Positions 6,753 through 14,429 are shown, counted from the stretch's first letter. The stretch is 19,236 nt of DNA from JAIYDJ01 sp031398695 (GCA_031398695.1 JANNNU010000086.1:1-19236); one strand, 5' to 3'. Made by a program: numbers and translations. Notes: a model not told the origin generated them from the letters alone.

Positions 6753-7890
6753 TCACGATCCGGGTCTCCAGTGGCCATCTGGGGCTGGGCGACGGCAGGC
6801 CCGCATAGCCGATCCGCGCCAACATTTGCACCGTGCCGCCCTGCGGCGCAAGCCGGGCGTGAAGGGCCGCATGCAAGGCCGACATCTCGGGATACTCCTG
6901 CAAGGCTTGGCTGAGCGGCTGGATCGCCAGACCGGCAGCGGTCGCCGCCAGGTTCATCCGCACCCAGTCTGCCCCGGTCGCGATCTGGTCGGCGCGCGTG
7001 TTGGTGTGGCTGACCAGCCAGACATGGCCCATCGCGGTGTCGGTGTTGACATAGACCGCCGACAGCCCCGCCTGATAGGCTTGCGATCCGGGGTCCAGCA
7101 CCGATGTGCGCGTCATCAGGCCCGTGGCCGCCAGCGTTTCGAAGAGCGGCCCGGTAAAGTCGATGCCGTCCGGATTGGCATCGACCTCGTCCCGACCGAT
7201 GCGAAACAGATCGACGGACTCCTGATAGGTGTGCGGCGTTTCGATTTCGACCGTCAGGGCGTCGTGCGTCAGGCGTCGCAGGTCGGCGATGTCCGCAGCG
7301 GCGACCGATCCACCGGCCCGGGTGGCCCGTGCCGCGGCCATCAGCGGGTCGAGCAGCGCGGCGGGCACGGGGCGCGCCGTATCGAACGGGTCCTTTACCG
7401 TGCGCCGGTGCGGGATCTGCAGGAAGAGCGGATCAGGCACCACCGAAGCATCGGCGATGAACACCGCGCGGGCGATGGGGCGCGCGTCAAGGCGCGCCGG
7501 GTCCGCACCCAGCGGAAACGGCGTGACGTCAACCCTGTAGCCGCCCTGGCTGGCCGCTATGGTCATGGTTTCCAGAAAGCAGCCCAGCCCGATCGTGATC
7601 TGACGGCTGAACGGATCGGTATGGGGCAGCAAGCGGGTCTGGTCGGCATAAAGCGTCACCACGTCCGGTTCGGACAGATCGACCAGCCAGGGTTGGCGAT
7701 TGTGCGGGTTCGGCGCGAGCAGCGCAAACGACAGCGCCCTGCGCCGCGGTTCGGGCTCGAGCCCCGCCAAGTCCCACGGCAGATGCGCGGTGCGGGGTTG
7801 GCGGGTGGCGATGCTGGCCATTCCGGCCCCGGCGGCGAGAACGCATCCCCCTCCGATCAGGGCGAGGATACTGCGGCGAGATAGGGACAT
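6745..7890 (-). CDS. Acg-family FMN-binding oxidoreductase with Tat signal
   Basis: This protein resembles the Acg-type, nitroreductase-related flavoproteins. The N-terminus MSLSRRSILALIGGGCVLAAG carries a twin-arginine signal (SRRSI) and a hydrophobic stretch, so it is probably exported folded with its cofactor. LLAPNPHNRQPWLV (near residue 60) matches the family's flavin-binding APSxHNTQPW motif. A second nitroreductase-like half ends with WVRMNLAATAAGLAIQPLSQ. I chose the ATG at 7890 because GGAGAG lies 4 bases before it and the Tat motif follows at once; the ATG at 7902 has no ribosome site. From 7890 the protein is 381 residues, a normal length. It is first in an operon with marR. The electron acceptor or substrate is unknown. 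Confidence 0.82.
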   Translation of the reverse strand: MSLSRRSILALIGGGCVLAAGAGMASIATRQPRTAHLPWDLAGLEPEPRRRALSFALLAPNPHNRQPWLVDLSEPDVVTLYADQTRLLPHTDPFSRQITIGLGCFLETMTIAASQGGYRVDVTPFPLGADPARLDARPIARAVFIADASVVPDPLFLQIPHRRTVKDPFDTARPVPAALLDPLMAAARATRAGGSVAAADIADLRRLTHDALTVEIETPHTYQESVDLFRIGRDEVDANPDGIDFTGPLFETLAATGLMTRTSVLDPGSQAYQAGLSAVYVNTDTAMGHVWLVSHTNTRADQIATGADWVRMNLAATAAGLAIQPLSQALQEYPEMSALHAALHARLAPQGGTVQMLARIGYAGLPSPSPRWPLETRIVNA

Positions 7891-7906
7891 TGCACTCTCC
7901 ATCTAA

Positions 7907-7938
7907 TACGATGTCGCATTATATAGTGCGATGTCGCA
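7907..7938. promoter_or_regulatory. Two tandem palindromic operator-like boxes
   Basis: The 12-base box TGCGATGTCGCA (7927-7938) recurs as TACGATGTCGCA (7907-7918), 20 bp away centre to centre, or about two helical turns. Each box is a near-palindrome with TGCGA/TCGCA arms. One box lies between the putative -35 and -10 of the flavoprotein-marR operon and the other begins at the -10. This is the expected layout for MarR autorepression. The regulator-site link is inferred. Confidence 0.65.
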
Positions 7939-7948
7939 TCATATGCAA
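7918..7948 (-). promoter_or_regulatory. Candidate promoter of the flavoprotein-marR operon
   Basis: On the minus strand a perfect TATAAT (7923-7918) lies 27 bases upstream of the chosen start codon. TTGCAT (7948-7943) precedes it with a 19-base spacer, slightly long. Both operator-like boxes overlap this promoter. Confidence 0.55.
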
Positions 7949-7966
7949 GTCCGATTTCCAAAAGCA

Positions 7967-7995
7967 TTGCATTGGATCGGACGTATTGGTAAGAG
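7967..7995 (+). promoter_or_regulatory. Weak candidate promoter of lldD
   Basis: TTGCAT (7967-7972), a 17-base spacer and TAAGAG (7990-7995) lie upstream of lldD on the plus strand. Each hexamer matches the consensus at only three positions. The overlapping inverted repeat at 7985-8007 makes the site more credible. Confidence 0.3.
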
Positions 7996-8007
7996 GTTTT
8001 GACCAAT
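7985..8007. promoter_or_regulatory. ATTGGT-N11-ACCAAT inverted repeat before lldD
   Basis: ATTGGT (7985-7990) and ACCAAT (8002-8007) are perfect 6-bp inverted arms 22 bases before the lldD start. TGGT/ACCA half-sites are typical of FadR-type GntR regulators such as PdhR and LldR, but those usually have a shorter spacer. It may be the operator of an unlinked regulator of lactate or hydroxyacid use. No GntR gene is in the window. Confidence 0.4.
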
Positions 8008-8028
8008 CCGGCGCAAAGGACCGCTGCC

Positions 8029-9192
8029 ATGCCCGTGATCACCTGCATCGAGGATCTGAAGCGTCTCTACAAACGCCGGGTGCCGCGGATGTTCTACGAT
8101 TACTGCGAAAGCGGCAGCTACACCGAGCAGACCTTCCGCGACAATGTCGGCGATTTCGCGAAACTGCGCCTGCGCCAGAAGGTGGCGGTCGACATGACCG
8201 GACGCTCCACGGCCAGCACGATGCTGGGGCAAAAGGTGACGATGCCCGTCGCGCTGGCTCCGGTGGGCATGACCGGCATGCAACACGCCGACGGCGAGAT
8301 CAAGGCAGCCAGGGCGGCGCAGGCGTTCGGCGTGCCGTTCACCCTGTCTACCATGTCGATCTGCTCGATCGAGGACATCGCGGCGCATACGTCGGCACCG
8401 TTCTGGTTCCAGCTTTACGTGATGAAGGACAATGATTTCGTCGATGCCGCCATCGAACGGGCGCGGGCCGCGAAATGCTCGGCGCTGGTGATCACGCTCG
8501 ATCTGCAGATCCTGGGCCAGCGGCACAAGGACCTGAAGAATGGCCTCTCGGCCCCGCCGCGCCTGACGGTGCCCAACATCCTGAACATCGCGACCCGGCC
8601 GCAGTGGGCGCTGGACATGCTGCAGACCAAGCGCCGCAGCTTTGGCAACATCGTGGGCCATGCCAAGGGCGTGGGCGACATGTCCTCGCTGATGAGCTGG
8701 ACGAACGAACAGTTCGACCCGCAGCTCGACTGGTCCAAGATCGCCCGAATCCGCGACCAGTGGGGCGGCAAGGTCATCCTGAAAGGCGTGCTCGACGAGG
8801 ATGACGCGCGCAAGGCGGCCGATTTCGGGGCGGATGCCATCGTGGTGTCGAACCACGGCGGCCGGCAGCTCGACGGCGCGGTGTCCGCCATCACCATGCT
8901 GCCGCGCATCGCGCGTGCGGTAGGACATCAGACCGAAGTCTACATGGACAGCGGAATTCGCTCGGGCCAGGACGTGCTCAAGGCGCTGGCGCTGGGAGCC
9001 AAAGGCGTGATGATCGGACGCTCTTACATCTACGGGCTGGGCGCGATGGGGCAGGCCGGGGTGACGCGCGCGCTGGAGGTGATCCAGAAGGAGTTGGACA
9101 TTTCCATGGCGCTGTGCGGCGAACGCAAGGCCACCGAACTGCGCCGCGAAAACCTGCTGGTCCCGGCCGACTTCGAAGGCTCATGGGCTTGA
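8029..9192 (+). CDS. lldD: FMN-dependent alpha-hydroxy-acid dehydrogenase (L-lactate dehydrogenase type)
   Basis: This 387-residue enzyme belongs to the FMN-dependent family that oxidises 2-hydroxy acids such as L-lactate to 2-oxo acids and passes electrons to the respiratory chain or to oxygen. Visible signatures are ALAPVGMTGM (FMN site, about 75-84), ITLDLQILGQRHKDLKNG (155-172), K252 in ILKGV, and the active-site SNHGGRQLDG with catalytic H276 and R279. The C-terminal phosphate loop is DSGIRSGQDV plus GVMIGRSY. I start at the ATG at 8029, with AAGGA 7 bases upstream; an in-frame TTG at 7999 lies inside an inverted repeat and is unlikely. The gene is divergent from the flavoprotein operon. 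L-lactate is the best guess, but related hydroxy acids are possible. Confidence 0.9.
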   Translation: MPVITCIEDLKRLYKRRVPRMFYDYCESGSYTEQTFRDNVGDFAKLRLRQKVAVDMTGRSTASTMLGQKVTMPVALAPVGMTGMQHADGEIKAARAAQAFGVPFTLSTMSICSIEDIAAHTSAPFWFQLYVMKDNDFVDAAIERARAAKCSALVITLDLQILGQRHKDLKNGLSAPPRLTVPNILNIATRPQWALDMLQTKRRSFGNIVGHAKGVGDMSSLMSWTNEQFDPQLDWSKIARIRDQWGGKVILKGVLDEDDARKAADFGADAIVVSNHGGRQLDGAVSAITMLPRIARAVGHQTEVYMDSGIRSGQDVLKALALGAKGVMIGRSYIYGLGAMGQAGVTRALEVIQKELDISMALCGERKATELRRENLLVPADFEGSWA

Positions 9193-9211
9193 CGCACGGG
9201 CGGGCTTGGTC

Positions 9212-9258
9212 AAGCTGATCCGCGCAGACACCCGGTCGCGGGTCTGACCCGTCAGCTT
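9212..9258. other. Nested imperfect hairpin between lldD and the hydrolase gene
   Basis: AAGCTGA (9212-9218) and TCAGCTT (9252-9258) are perfect outer arms. Inside them CCCG/CGGG (9231-9234 and 9239-9242), plus AGA/TCT across a 2-base bulge, form a second stem. No T run follows. It could act as a factor-dependent terminator or RNA-stabilising structure for lldD, or be chance in GC-rich DNA. Confidence 0.3.
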
Positions 9259-9294
9259 CGGGGAGTTGCGTCGGCGTGGACGGCAGGGGTCAGG

Positions 9295-10149
9295 ATGCGC
9301 AAGGGTCTGTGGGCGACTGCGACGGCTTTGGCAGCCGGTCTGGCCGGATTGGCGGTCGATGCCCCGCGTGCCCATGCCGAAACCATCGAACTGCGCCGCC
9401 CCGACGGGGCGGTGATGAAGGCCCGGCTTGTCGGTGAGTGGAGCGAGGGCTGCCCGCCGACGCTGATCCTGTCGCACGGACTGGGCGGTGACGAGCGGGT
9501 TCTGGCCCATCTCGACACGCCGGCCGTCGCCGCAGGATACCGCGTGCTGGTGATGGAACATCGCGCCTCGGGCCTGCGCGCCCTGATCGCGATGCGCCTG
9601 CGCGGCGACATGGAAGACGCCTTGCGCGGGGCGGACGTGTGGCAGGGCCGGGCCCGCGATCTGGACGCCGCGATTTCATATGCCACGCAACGCTGCCGAC
9701 CGGACCCGTTCGTGCTGGGCGGCCATTCGCTGGGCGCGGCCCTGACGATGATCGAAGCCGGGGCGCAGGGCCGTCCGCCCTTTGCCGGTGCACGGCGATT
9801 CGACGGCTACATTGCGCTGTCACCGCAGGGCGTGGGCTGGGCATTTGCTGAAGCCACCGCATGGGCCACCGTGACGGACCCGGTGCTGCTGGTGACCGGA
9901 ACCGAGGATGCCGGTCTGGACGGATCGTGGGAAACCCGGCTTGACGCGTGGCATGGCCTGCCTGCAGGGCACAAGCGGCTGGCCGTGCTGGATGGGGCCG
10001 CGCACCGCGAACTCGGCGGTCGGGGCGGAACACCGGCCGAGGCCGATGCAGGCCGCGTCGTCGGCGAGTTCCTGCGGCAGTTGCGCGGCGACGCGTGGGC
10101 GGGTTCGGCGCTGAACGGGGTCAACGCGATGCAGGTGTCCGAGAAATAG
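9295..10149 (+). CDS. Secreted alpha/beta hydrolase
   Basis: This 284-residue protein has an alpha/beta-hydrolase fold. A Sec-type signal peptide is clear: basic MRKG, a hydrophobic core, and an AHA cleavage site after about residue 28, so it likely acts in the periplasm. The oxyanion-hole strand is LILSHGLGG (58-65), the nucleophile elbow is GGHSLGAA with S145, the acid is probably D205 in VTGTEDAG, and the base is H237 in GAAHREL. The AGYRVLVMEHRASG stretch is typical of the fold's third strand. The start has AGGGGTCAGG just upstream. The substrate is unknown: an ester or a peptide is possible. The last 29 bp overlap the 3' end of the convergent MFS gene. Confidence 0.85.
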   Translation: MRKGLWATATALAAGLAGLAVDAPRAHAETIELRRPDGAVMKARLVGEWSEGCPPTLILSHGLGGDERVLAHLDTPAVAAGYRVLVMEHRASGLRALIAMRLRGDMEDALRGADVWQGRARDLDAAISYATQRCRPDPFVLGGHSLGAALTMIEAGAQGRPPFAGARRFDGYIALSPQGVGWAFAEATAWATVTDPVLLVTGTEDAGLDGSWETRLDAWHGLPAGHKRLAVLDGAAHRELGGRGGTPAEADAGRVVGEFLRQLRGDAWAGSALNGVNAMQVSEK

Positions 10150-11326
10150 CACCCAGCCCGCGACCCTGCCGCTCCATCAGCGGGGCGAGCACCAGCACGC
10201 TCGTCAGCATCACCGCGGCAAAGACGAAGGCATAGCGCAGCCCGAACGTCCCCGCGATCAGGCCCAGCATCGGCGGACCAAAGAAATAACCGAAGTATCC
10301 CAGCAGCGTCGCACGGGCCACGGCGCGGGCGCGGGCCGCCGGATCGGCGAGTTGACCCACCAGCGAAAACGCGGTGGGCGAGATGACCGACGATCCGATC
10401 CCCATCACGACGAACCCGGCATAGGCCATCGCCGGGCTGACGGCCACCGCCGCGACCAAAGCCCCGCAGGCCGACAGCACGGCGCCCCCCGCCAGCAGCC
10501 GGAACGCGCCGACGCGTCCGGCCAGCCCCTGCCCCGCCAGTCGCGCAAATCCCATGGTCAAGGCGATCGCCGCGGGCCCGGCCGCGCCCTCGGCCGGGCT
10601 GCCGCCCAGCGTCTGCTCGATATGCAGGGCAGACCAGTTTTCGGCAGCGTTCTCGGTCAGAAAGGCGATCAGCACGATCGAGCCTCCGATCACCGGGATC
10701 CATCCCAGCCGCCCGGCCCCCGCGCCTTTGGGCTTGCGCAGACCGTGAATGGTGCCGTCCCGCTCGATAGTGCCTAGCGCCAGGAGCACCGCCGCCAGCG
10801 CGATCGCCAGCATCACCCAGGACGGCGGCCACGCGGCGCTGCGCATCGCCCCCACGCCCACCGCGCCGCCCGCATAGCCAAAGGAATAGGCGGCGTGCGT
10901 CAGGTTCATCAGATGCAGACCCTGCTCGGCCTCCATCTGCGACACGCGCGCATTCATCAGCACATCCGTCAGACCGGTGGCCGCCCCGCAGCACATCATC
11001 GCCAGCGGAAAGGCCCAGACGGCCGCCGCTTGCCCCGGCAGCGCAAAGGCCAGCCCCATGCACAGCGTCGCCACCGGCAACGCCACGCGGCCCAGCGCGG
11101 CACCGATCAGCGGCGCCAGCAGCATCGACAGGACGGCCGCCACCGGCGTGAACAGGATCAGCACCCCCAACCGCGCCTCGTCCACGCCCAGCATCGCCTT
11201 GAAGTCCGGCAGTTCGGCGGCAAAGCTGCCCCAGCAGATGCCCATCGTGGCAAAAGCGGCCAACGGCACGCGCGCGGTGCGAAGCAGGGTCATGGGCTTG
11301 GAAAACTCCGGAGTTGCCCAAGCCAT
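10121..11326 (-). CDS. MFS transporter, YbjJ-like
   Basis: This protein of up to 401 residues is a major facilitator transporter in the inner membrane, with about 12 hydrophobic segments in two halves and a charged loop in the middle (GTIERDGTIHGLRKPKG). The sequence GICWGSFAAELPDFKAMLGVDEARLG and the fourth-helix GAATGLTDVLMNARVSQME resemble the YbjJ/FucP-like branch; NARVSQME is a good clue for that. The start is uncertain: the ATG at 11326 lacks a clear ribosome site, and the ATG at 11293 has GGAG 12 bases upstream, giving 390 residues starting MTLLRTARVPL. Its 3' end overlaps the hydrolase gene by 29 bp. It lies 73 bp downstream of the BNR gene on the same strand and may be cotranscribed with it. 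The substrate is unknown. Confidence 0.85.
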   Translation of the reverse strand: MAWATPEFSKPMTLLRTARVPLAAFATMGICWGSFAAELPDFKAMLGVDEARLGVLILFTPVAAVLSMLLAPLIGAALGRVALPVATLCMGLAFALPGQAAAVWAFPLAMMCCGAATGLTDVLMNARVSQMEAEQGLHLMNLTHAAYSFGYAGGAVGVGAMRSAAWPPSWVMLAIALAAVLLALGTIERDGTIHGLRKPKGAGAGRLGWIPVIGGSIVLIAFLTENAAENWSALHIEQTLGGSPAEGAAGPAAIALTMGFARLAGQGLAGRVGAFRLLAGGAVLSACGALVAAVAVSPAMAYAGFVVMGIGSSVISPTAFSLVGQLADPAARARAVARATLLGYFGYFFGPPMLGLIAGTFGLRYAFVFAAVMLTSVLVLAPLMERQGRGLGAISRTPASR

Positions 11327-11399
11327 AGGCCGCGCGACAGGTCGCGGCTAGCCTGCCAGCGACGCGACGGCACGCGGGTGCGGCGCGGTGCGGATGCGG

Positions 11400-12584
11400 T
11401 CAATCCGTCGTCAGGGTTTCGACCGACAGCACCGTCGGCAGATGCCGCGCGAGTTCGAACCAATGGTCACCACCATCCGGGCTGCCGAACACCGAACCCA
11501 AGTTGGTGCCGAAATAGACCCCCGTCGGGCTGGCGCGGTCGACCGTCATCGCTTGGCGCAACACGGTGAAAAAGCAGCTGATCTGCGGCAGACCTTCACG
11601 GCACGCCTGCCAGCTGTCGCCGCCATCGCGCGACCGCCAGACGGCGGCGGCGGCACCCGGGGGAAAGCGGCCCAGCGTGTCGCCGTTCAGCGGCAGAACC
11701 CATAGGGTCGCAGGATCGGCAGGATCGACCGCGACCGGAAAGCCGAAGGTCGAAGGCAACCCTTCGCCCGCCGCCTGCCAGCTCCGCCCGCCGTCCGGAC
11801 TGCGGAACACACCGTGATGATTTTGTTGGTACATCACATCCGCCGTCCCCGGCGCGCGGACGATGTTGTGCACGCACAGGCCGGTTTCATGCGCGTGGTC
11901 AGCCAGATCGCCTTGATGGGGACCGCCCGGATGGGCATGGGCATGGGCGTGATCGGTGCCCTCGTTCGACAGCCGGTTGCGCGTCTCCCAGGTTTGCCCG
12001 CCGTCTTCGGTGGCAAAGACGCCGGCGGCCGAAATGGCGATCCACAGCTTGGCCGGATCTTCCGGATCCGCGACGATGGAATGCAGCACCAGTCCGGCAC
12101 AGCCAGGCTGCCAGGTGTCGCGATCTGGATGCGCGTTGATGCCCGGCACGTCCTTCCACGTCACCCCGCGGTCCCGGCTGCGGTAAAGCTTGCCCGGCTT
12201 GCCCCCGGCATAAAGCACGTCCCCTGCCAGCCCCAGCGACCAGACCGCCTGCACCTGCCCCTTGAAGGGCGCATCCGGGGCAGGGCCGTGGCCCAGATAG
12301 GCCGCCACCTCGGGGTCGGCGCGCAGCATGTCGTCGATGCTGCCGTTGGCCAGCAGCGACAGCGCCCAGGTGTCCCCGCCGTCGGTGGACCGCCACACCC
12401 CGGCCCCTTGCCATTCGCCCCCGCCTGCGGCCCACATCGTGCCATCGGCCGGGTCGGCCACCACATGGTTGATCGGCCATCCGTCGCAGAACGGCCCCCG
12501 GACCTGCCACGCCGTGCGGGTGTCGTCACCCGTCAGCACGAACGCCCCTTTGGTGGTTCCCACCAGCAACACGACCTTCGGCAT
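11400..12584 (-). CDS. BNR/Asp-box repeat beta-propeller protein with His-rich insertion
   Basis: This 394-residue protein is built from Asp-box repeats like those in sialidases and the Ycf48/VPS10-type propellers. Six boxes of the form S-x-D-x-G-x-T-W are visible, at residues 66-73, 136-143, 192-199, 262-269, 318-325 and 368-375. Such proteins are often labelled exo-sialidase or glycosyl hydrolase, but I see no sialidase RIP motif or catalytic set, so enzymatic activity is not supported. No signal peptide is evident. Between boxes 3 and 4 lies a segment with seven histidines within residues 212-232 (DHAHAHAHP...DHAHE), which may bind metal. GAGGAGG five bases before the ATG makes the start secure. 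The gene is divergent from rplY and upstream of the MFS gene. Confidence 0.82.
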   Translation of the reverse strand: MPKVVLLVGTTKGAFVLTGDDTRTAWQVRGPFCDGWPINHVVADPADGTMWAAGGGEWQGAGVWRSTDGGDTWALSLLANGSIDDMLRADPEVAAYLGHGPAPDAPFKGQVQAVWSLGLAGDVLYAGGKPGKLYRSRDRGVTWKDVPGINAHPDRDTWQPGCAGLVLHSIVADPEDPAKLWIAISAAGVFATEDGGQTWETRNRLSNEGTDHAHAHAHPGGPHQGDLADHAHETGLCVHNIVRAPGTADVMYQQNHHGVFRSPDGGRSWQAAGEGLPSTFGFPVAVDPADPATLWVLPLNGDTLGRFPPGAAAAVWRSRDGGDSWQACREGLPQISCFFTVLRQAMTVDRASPTGVYFGTNLGSVFGSPDGGDHWFELARHLPTVLSVETLTTD

Positions 12585-12623
12585 GGTTTCCTCCTCACCC
12601 GTCCGATTGCCCGCCGTCCAGCT

Positions 12624-12648
12624 TTGTCATGCGGAATCGGTCTGACAA
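12624..12648. other. TTGTCA-N13-TGACAA inverted repeat in the BNR-rplY divergent region
   Basis: Perfect 6-bp arms TTGTCA (12624-12629) and TGACAA (12643-12648) lie between the two divergent genes. Each arm resembles a -35 element on its own strand, but no good -10 follows at 17 bases. It could be an operator or chance. Confidence 0.25.
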
Positions 12649-12746
12649 GTCCCTTTCCGCTTCCCCTGGCACCGAATCGCCGCTATAGCCCCCCGGTCGC
12701 GTCGCACACCCTTGGAGGGCGGCGGACTTATATATGGAGAATGTCT

Positions 12747-13352
12747 ATGGCTGGTGAGATCCCTGATCTGATCGCCGAGGCACGGATGGGGACAGGCAAG
12801 GGGGCCGCCCGTCAAGCTCGTCGTGAGAGCTACGTGCCCGGTATCGTGTATGGCGGCGGCGTTGACCCGCTGCCGATCAATGTGAAATACAACTATTTGC
12901 TGAAGCTGCTGCGCAAGGGCCGCTTCCTGCAGACGCTGTTCAACCTCAAGGTCGAAGGCCAGGACGATGTCCGCGTCATCTGCCGCGCGGTGCAGCGCGA
13001 TGTGGTCAAAGACCTGCCGACCCATGTCGATCTGATGCGCCTGCGTCGGACCAGCCGGATCGCGCTTTACATCCACGTCAACTTCGAAAACCAGGACGCC
13101 TGTCCGGGGCTCAAGCGCGGCGGCACTCTGACCGTCGTGCGGTCCGAGGTCGAACTGGAAGTGACCGCCGGGGACATCCCGGATCACGTGACGGTGGACC
13201 TGACCGGCAAGAAGATCGGCGATGTGATCCACATCAGCGACGTGGCCCTGCCCGAAGGCGCGGTGCCGACGATCTCGCGCAACTTCGTGATCGCCAACAT
13301 CGCGGCACCCGCCGGGTTCGTGGACGCCGACGAAGCACCTGCAGCCACCTGA
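12747..13352 (+). CDS. rplY: Large-subunit ribosomal protein L25/Ctc (bL25)
   Basis: This 201-residue protein is the long, two-domain (Ctc-type) form of L25, which binds 5S rRNA in the large ribosomal subunit. The N-terminal RNA-binding domain includes GKGAARQARRESYVPGIVYGGG (conserved arginines and the VPGIVYG strand) and VQRDVVKDLPTHVDLMRL. The C-terminal TL5/CTC beta domain follows from about residue 95, with PEGAVPTISRNFVIANI near the end and a short acidic-alanine tail. I use the ATG at 12747 because GGAGA lies 6 bases before it and MAGEIPDL is the family N-terminus; the ATG two codons earlier overlaps no usable site. A strong terminator follows the gene. Confidence 0.95.
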   Translation: MAGEIPDLIAEARMGTGKGAARQARRESYVPGIVYGGGVDPLPINVKYNYLLKLLRKGRFLQTLFNLKVEGQDDVRVICRAVQRDVVKDLPTHVDLMRLRRTSRIALYIHVNFENQDACPGLKRGGTLTVVRSEVELEVTAGDIPDHVTVDLTGKKIGDVIHISDVALPEGAVPTISRNFVIANIAAPAGFVDADEAPAAT

Positions 13353-13372
13353 CGGCGGCACACCGCGATGAC

Positions 13373-13401
13373 GGGCGAAGGGGCAACCCTTCGCCCTTTT
13401 T
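13373..13401 (+). terminator. Rho-independent terminator of rplY
   Basis: A perfect 10-bp stem GGGCGAAGGG/CCCTTCGCCC (13373-13382 and 13387-13396) with a GCAA tetraloop is followed by TTTTT (13397-13401). The T tract runs to the first base of the convergent glycosyltransferase stop codon. On the minus strand no T tract follows, so it works mainly for rplY. Confidence 0.9.
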
Positions 13402-14429
13402 CATGCGTGCTGTGCGGCCAGCGCCAGATGCGCCGCATGGCGCGGGTCATCCTCGACCCGTCGTCCGGCCTTCTGCGCGATCAGCCGCAGATGATCGGCA
13501 CAGCACAGATGGTGCAGCCGCGCGACATCGGGCAAGGCCAGCGCGGCCTGATGCACCGCGTCGAAGGCGGCGGCATGCCGCAAGGCGCTATCGTCCATCA
13601 CCTGTGCCTGATTGGCCTCGTCAAAGTATTTCGGCACGTAGCGATTCTTCAGCGCCACCGGCGACAGGGTGCCTTGCTTGAGGCTGAAGGTTTCGACCGA
13701 CCGCAGCATGTAATGGTTGATCTGCGCGGTGGCATGGCTGGCCTGACCGGGTTTCACGATGCGCAGATAATCGCCGTCCGGTGTCCATTCCGGCAGGGGG
13801 GTGCCATCGGGCGTGATCCACACCATGCCCGGATCGCCCCAGGCCCGGCTGGCCCGGCGCAGCGACAGGCCCTTTGGCCCATGCTCGCCCAGCGCCTTGA
13901 ACCATTTCGGCGCACGGTGAATCGATTTGACCGGCCGTGACAGACGGTGCTGCCCGTTGCAGGCCCAGAAGAACTGCCGGTGCACCGGTGTATCCAGGAA
14001 CTGGCTTTGCCCGTCCGTGCCGAACACCCGCCAGTTGATGGACATGCCGAGAAACCGTGGCACCCCGTCCGGGTCCAGATGCGGCGCCAGAAGGTCGCTC
14101 AGCCGGCCCTGCCCGCGATGGATCACCAGAAACTCGTCCACATCGCAGACCATGACCCAGGCCGCGCGGCGCACCGCCTCGTGGCGTTTGGCTGCAGCCA
14201 GCTTCGGCCCGGTGATCGGCTGCCCCTCGGGCACGTCGTGGCGGATATGGTGCACCCACCCCGCCGCCTGCAACGCATCCAGCAACTCGGGCGAGCGGTC
14301 GGTGCAGTTGTTCGTCACCACGACGATGTCGCTGAAACCCAACCGGCGATACCACGCCACCCATTCGACAAGGAACGGGCCTTCGTTTCGCATCGAACAG
14401 ACGACGGTGGTGCGGGTGCGGCGGCGCAA
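13401..14429 (-). CDS. Glycosyltransferase family 2-like protein (PF13704 type)
   Basis: This protein resembles the GT-A glycosyltransferases of the PF13704 (Glyco_tranf_2_4) group common in Rhodobacterales. The nucleotide-sugar strand is TTVVCSMRNEGPFLVEWVAWY, followed by DIVVVTNNCTD. The metal-binding DxD-like motif is VMVCDVDEFLVI (about residues 92-103). Aromatic and histidine-rich segments follow (INWRVFG, QFFWACNG, INHYMLRS). It probably adds a sugar to a surface polysaccharide or lipid, but the acceptor is unknown. The start is uncertain. I favour the TTG at 14429 (AGGA 8 bases before it; 342 residues), since the added 30 residues from the ATG at 14519 look like non-coding sequence and that ATG lacks a ribosome site. 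The gene sits between rplY and pth on the opposite strand. Confidence 0.82.
   Translation of the reverse strand: MRRRTRTTVVCSMRNEGPFLVEWVAWYRRLGFSDIVVVTNNCTDRSPELLDALQAAGWVHHIRHDVPEGQPITGPKLAAAKRHEAVRRAAWVMVCDVDEFLVIHRGQGRLSDLLAPHLDPDGVPRFLGMSINWRVFGTDGQSQFLDTPVHRQFFWACNGQHRLSRPVKSIHRAPKWFKALGEHGPKGLSLRRASRAWGDPGMVWITPDGTPLPEWTPDGDYLRIVKPGQASHATAQINHYMLRSVETFSLKQGTLSPVALKNRYVPKYFDEANQAQVMDDSALRHAAAFDAVHQAALALPDVARLHHLCCADHLRLIAQKAGRRVEDDPRHAAHLALAAQHA

Noticed and set aside
11327..11346. GC-rich hairpin before the MFS start (CGCGAC-AG-GTCGCG)
   Set aside because: Two-base loop, no T tract and a very GC-rich setting; not enough to call a terminator or attenuator.
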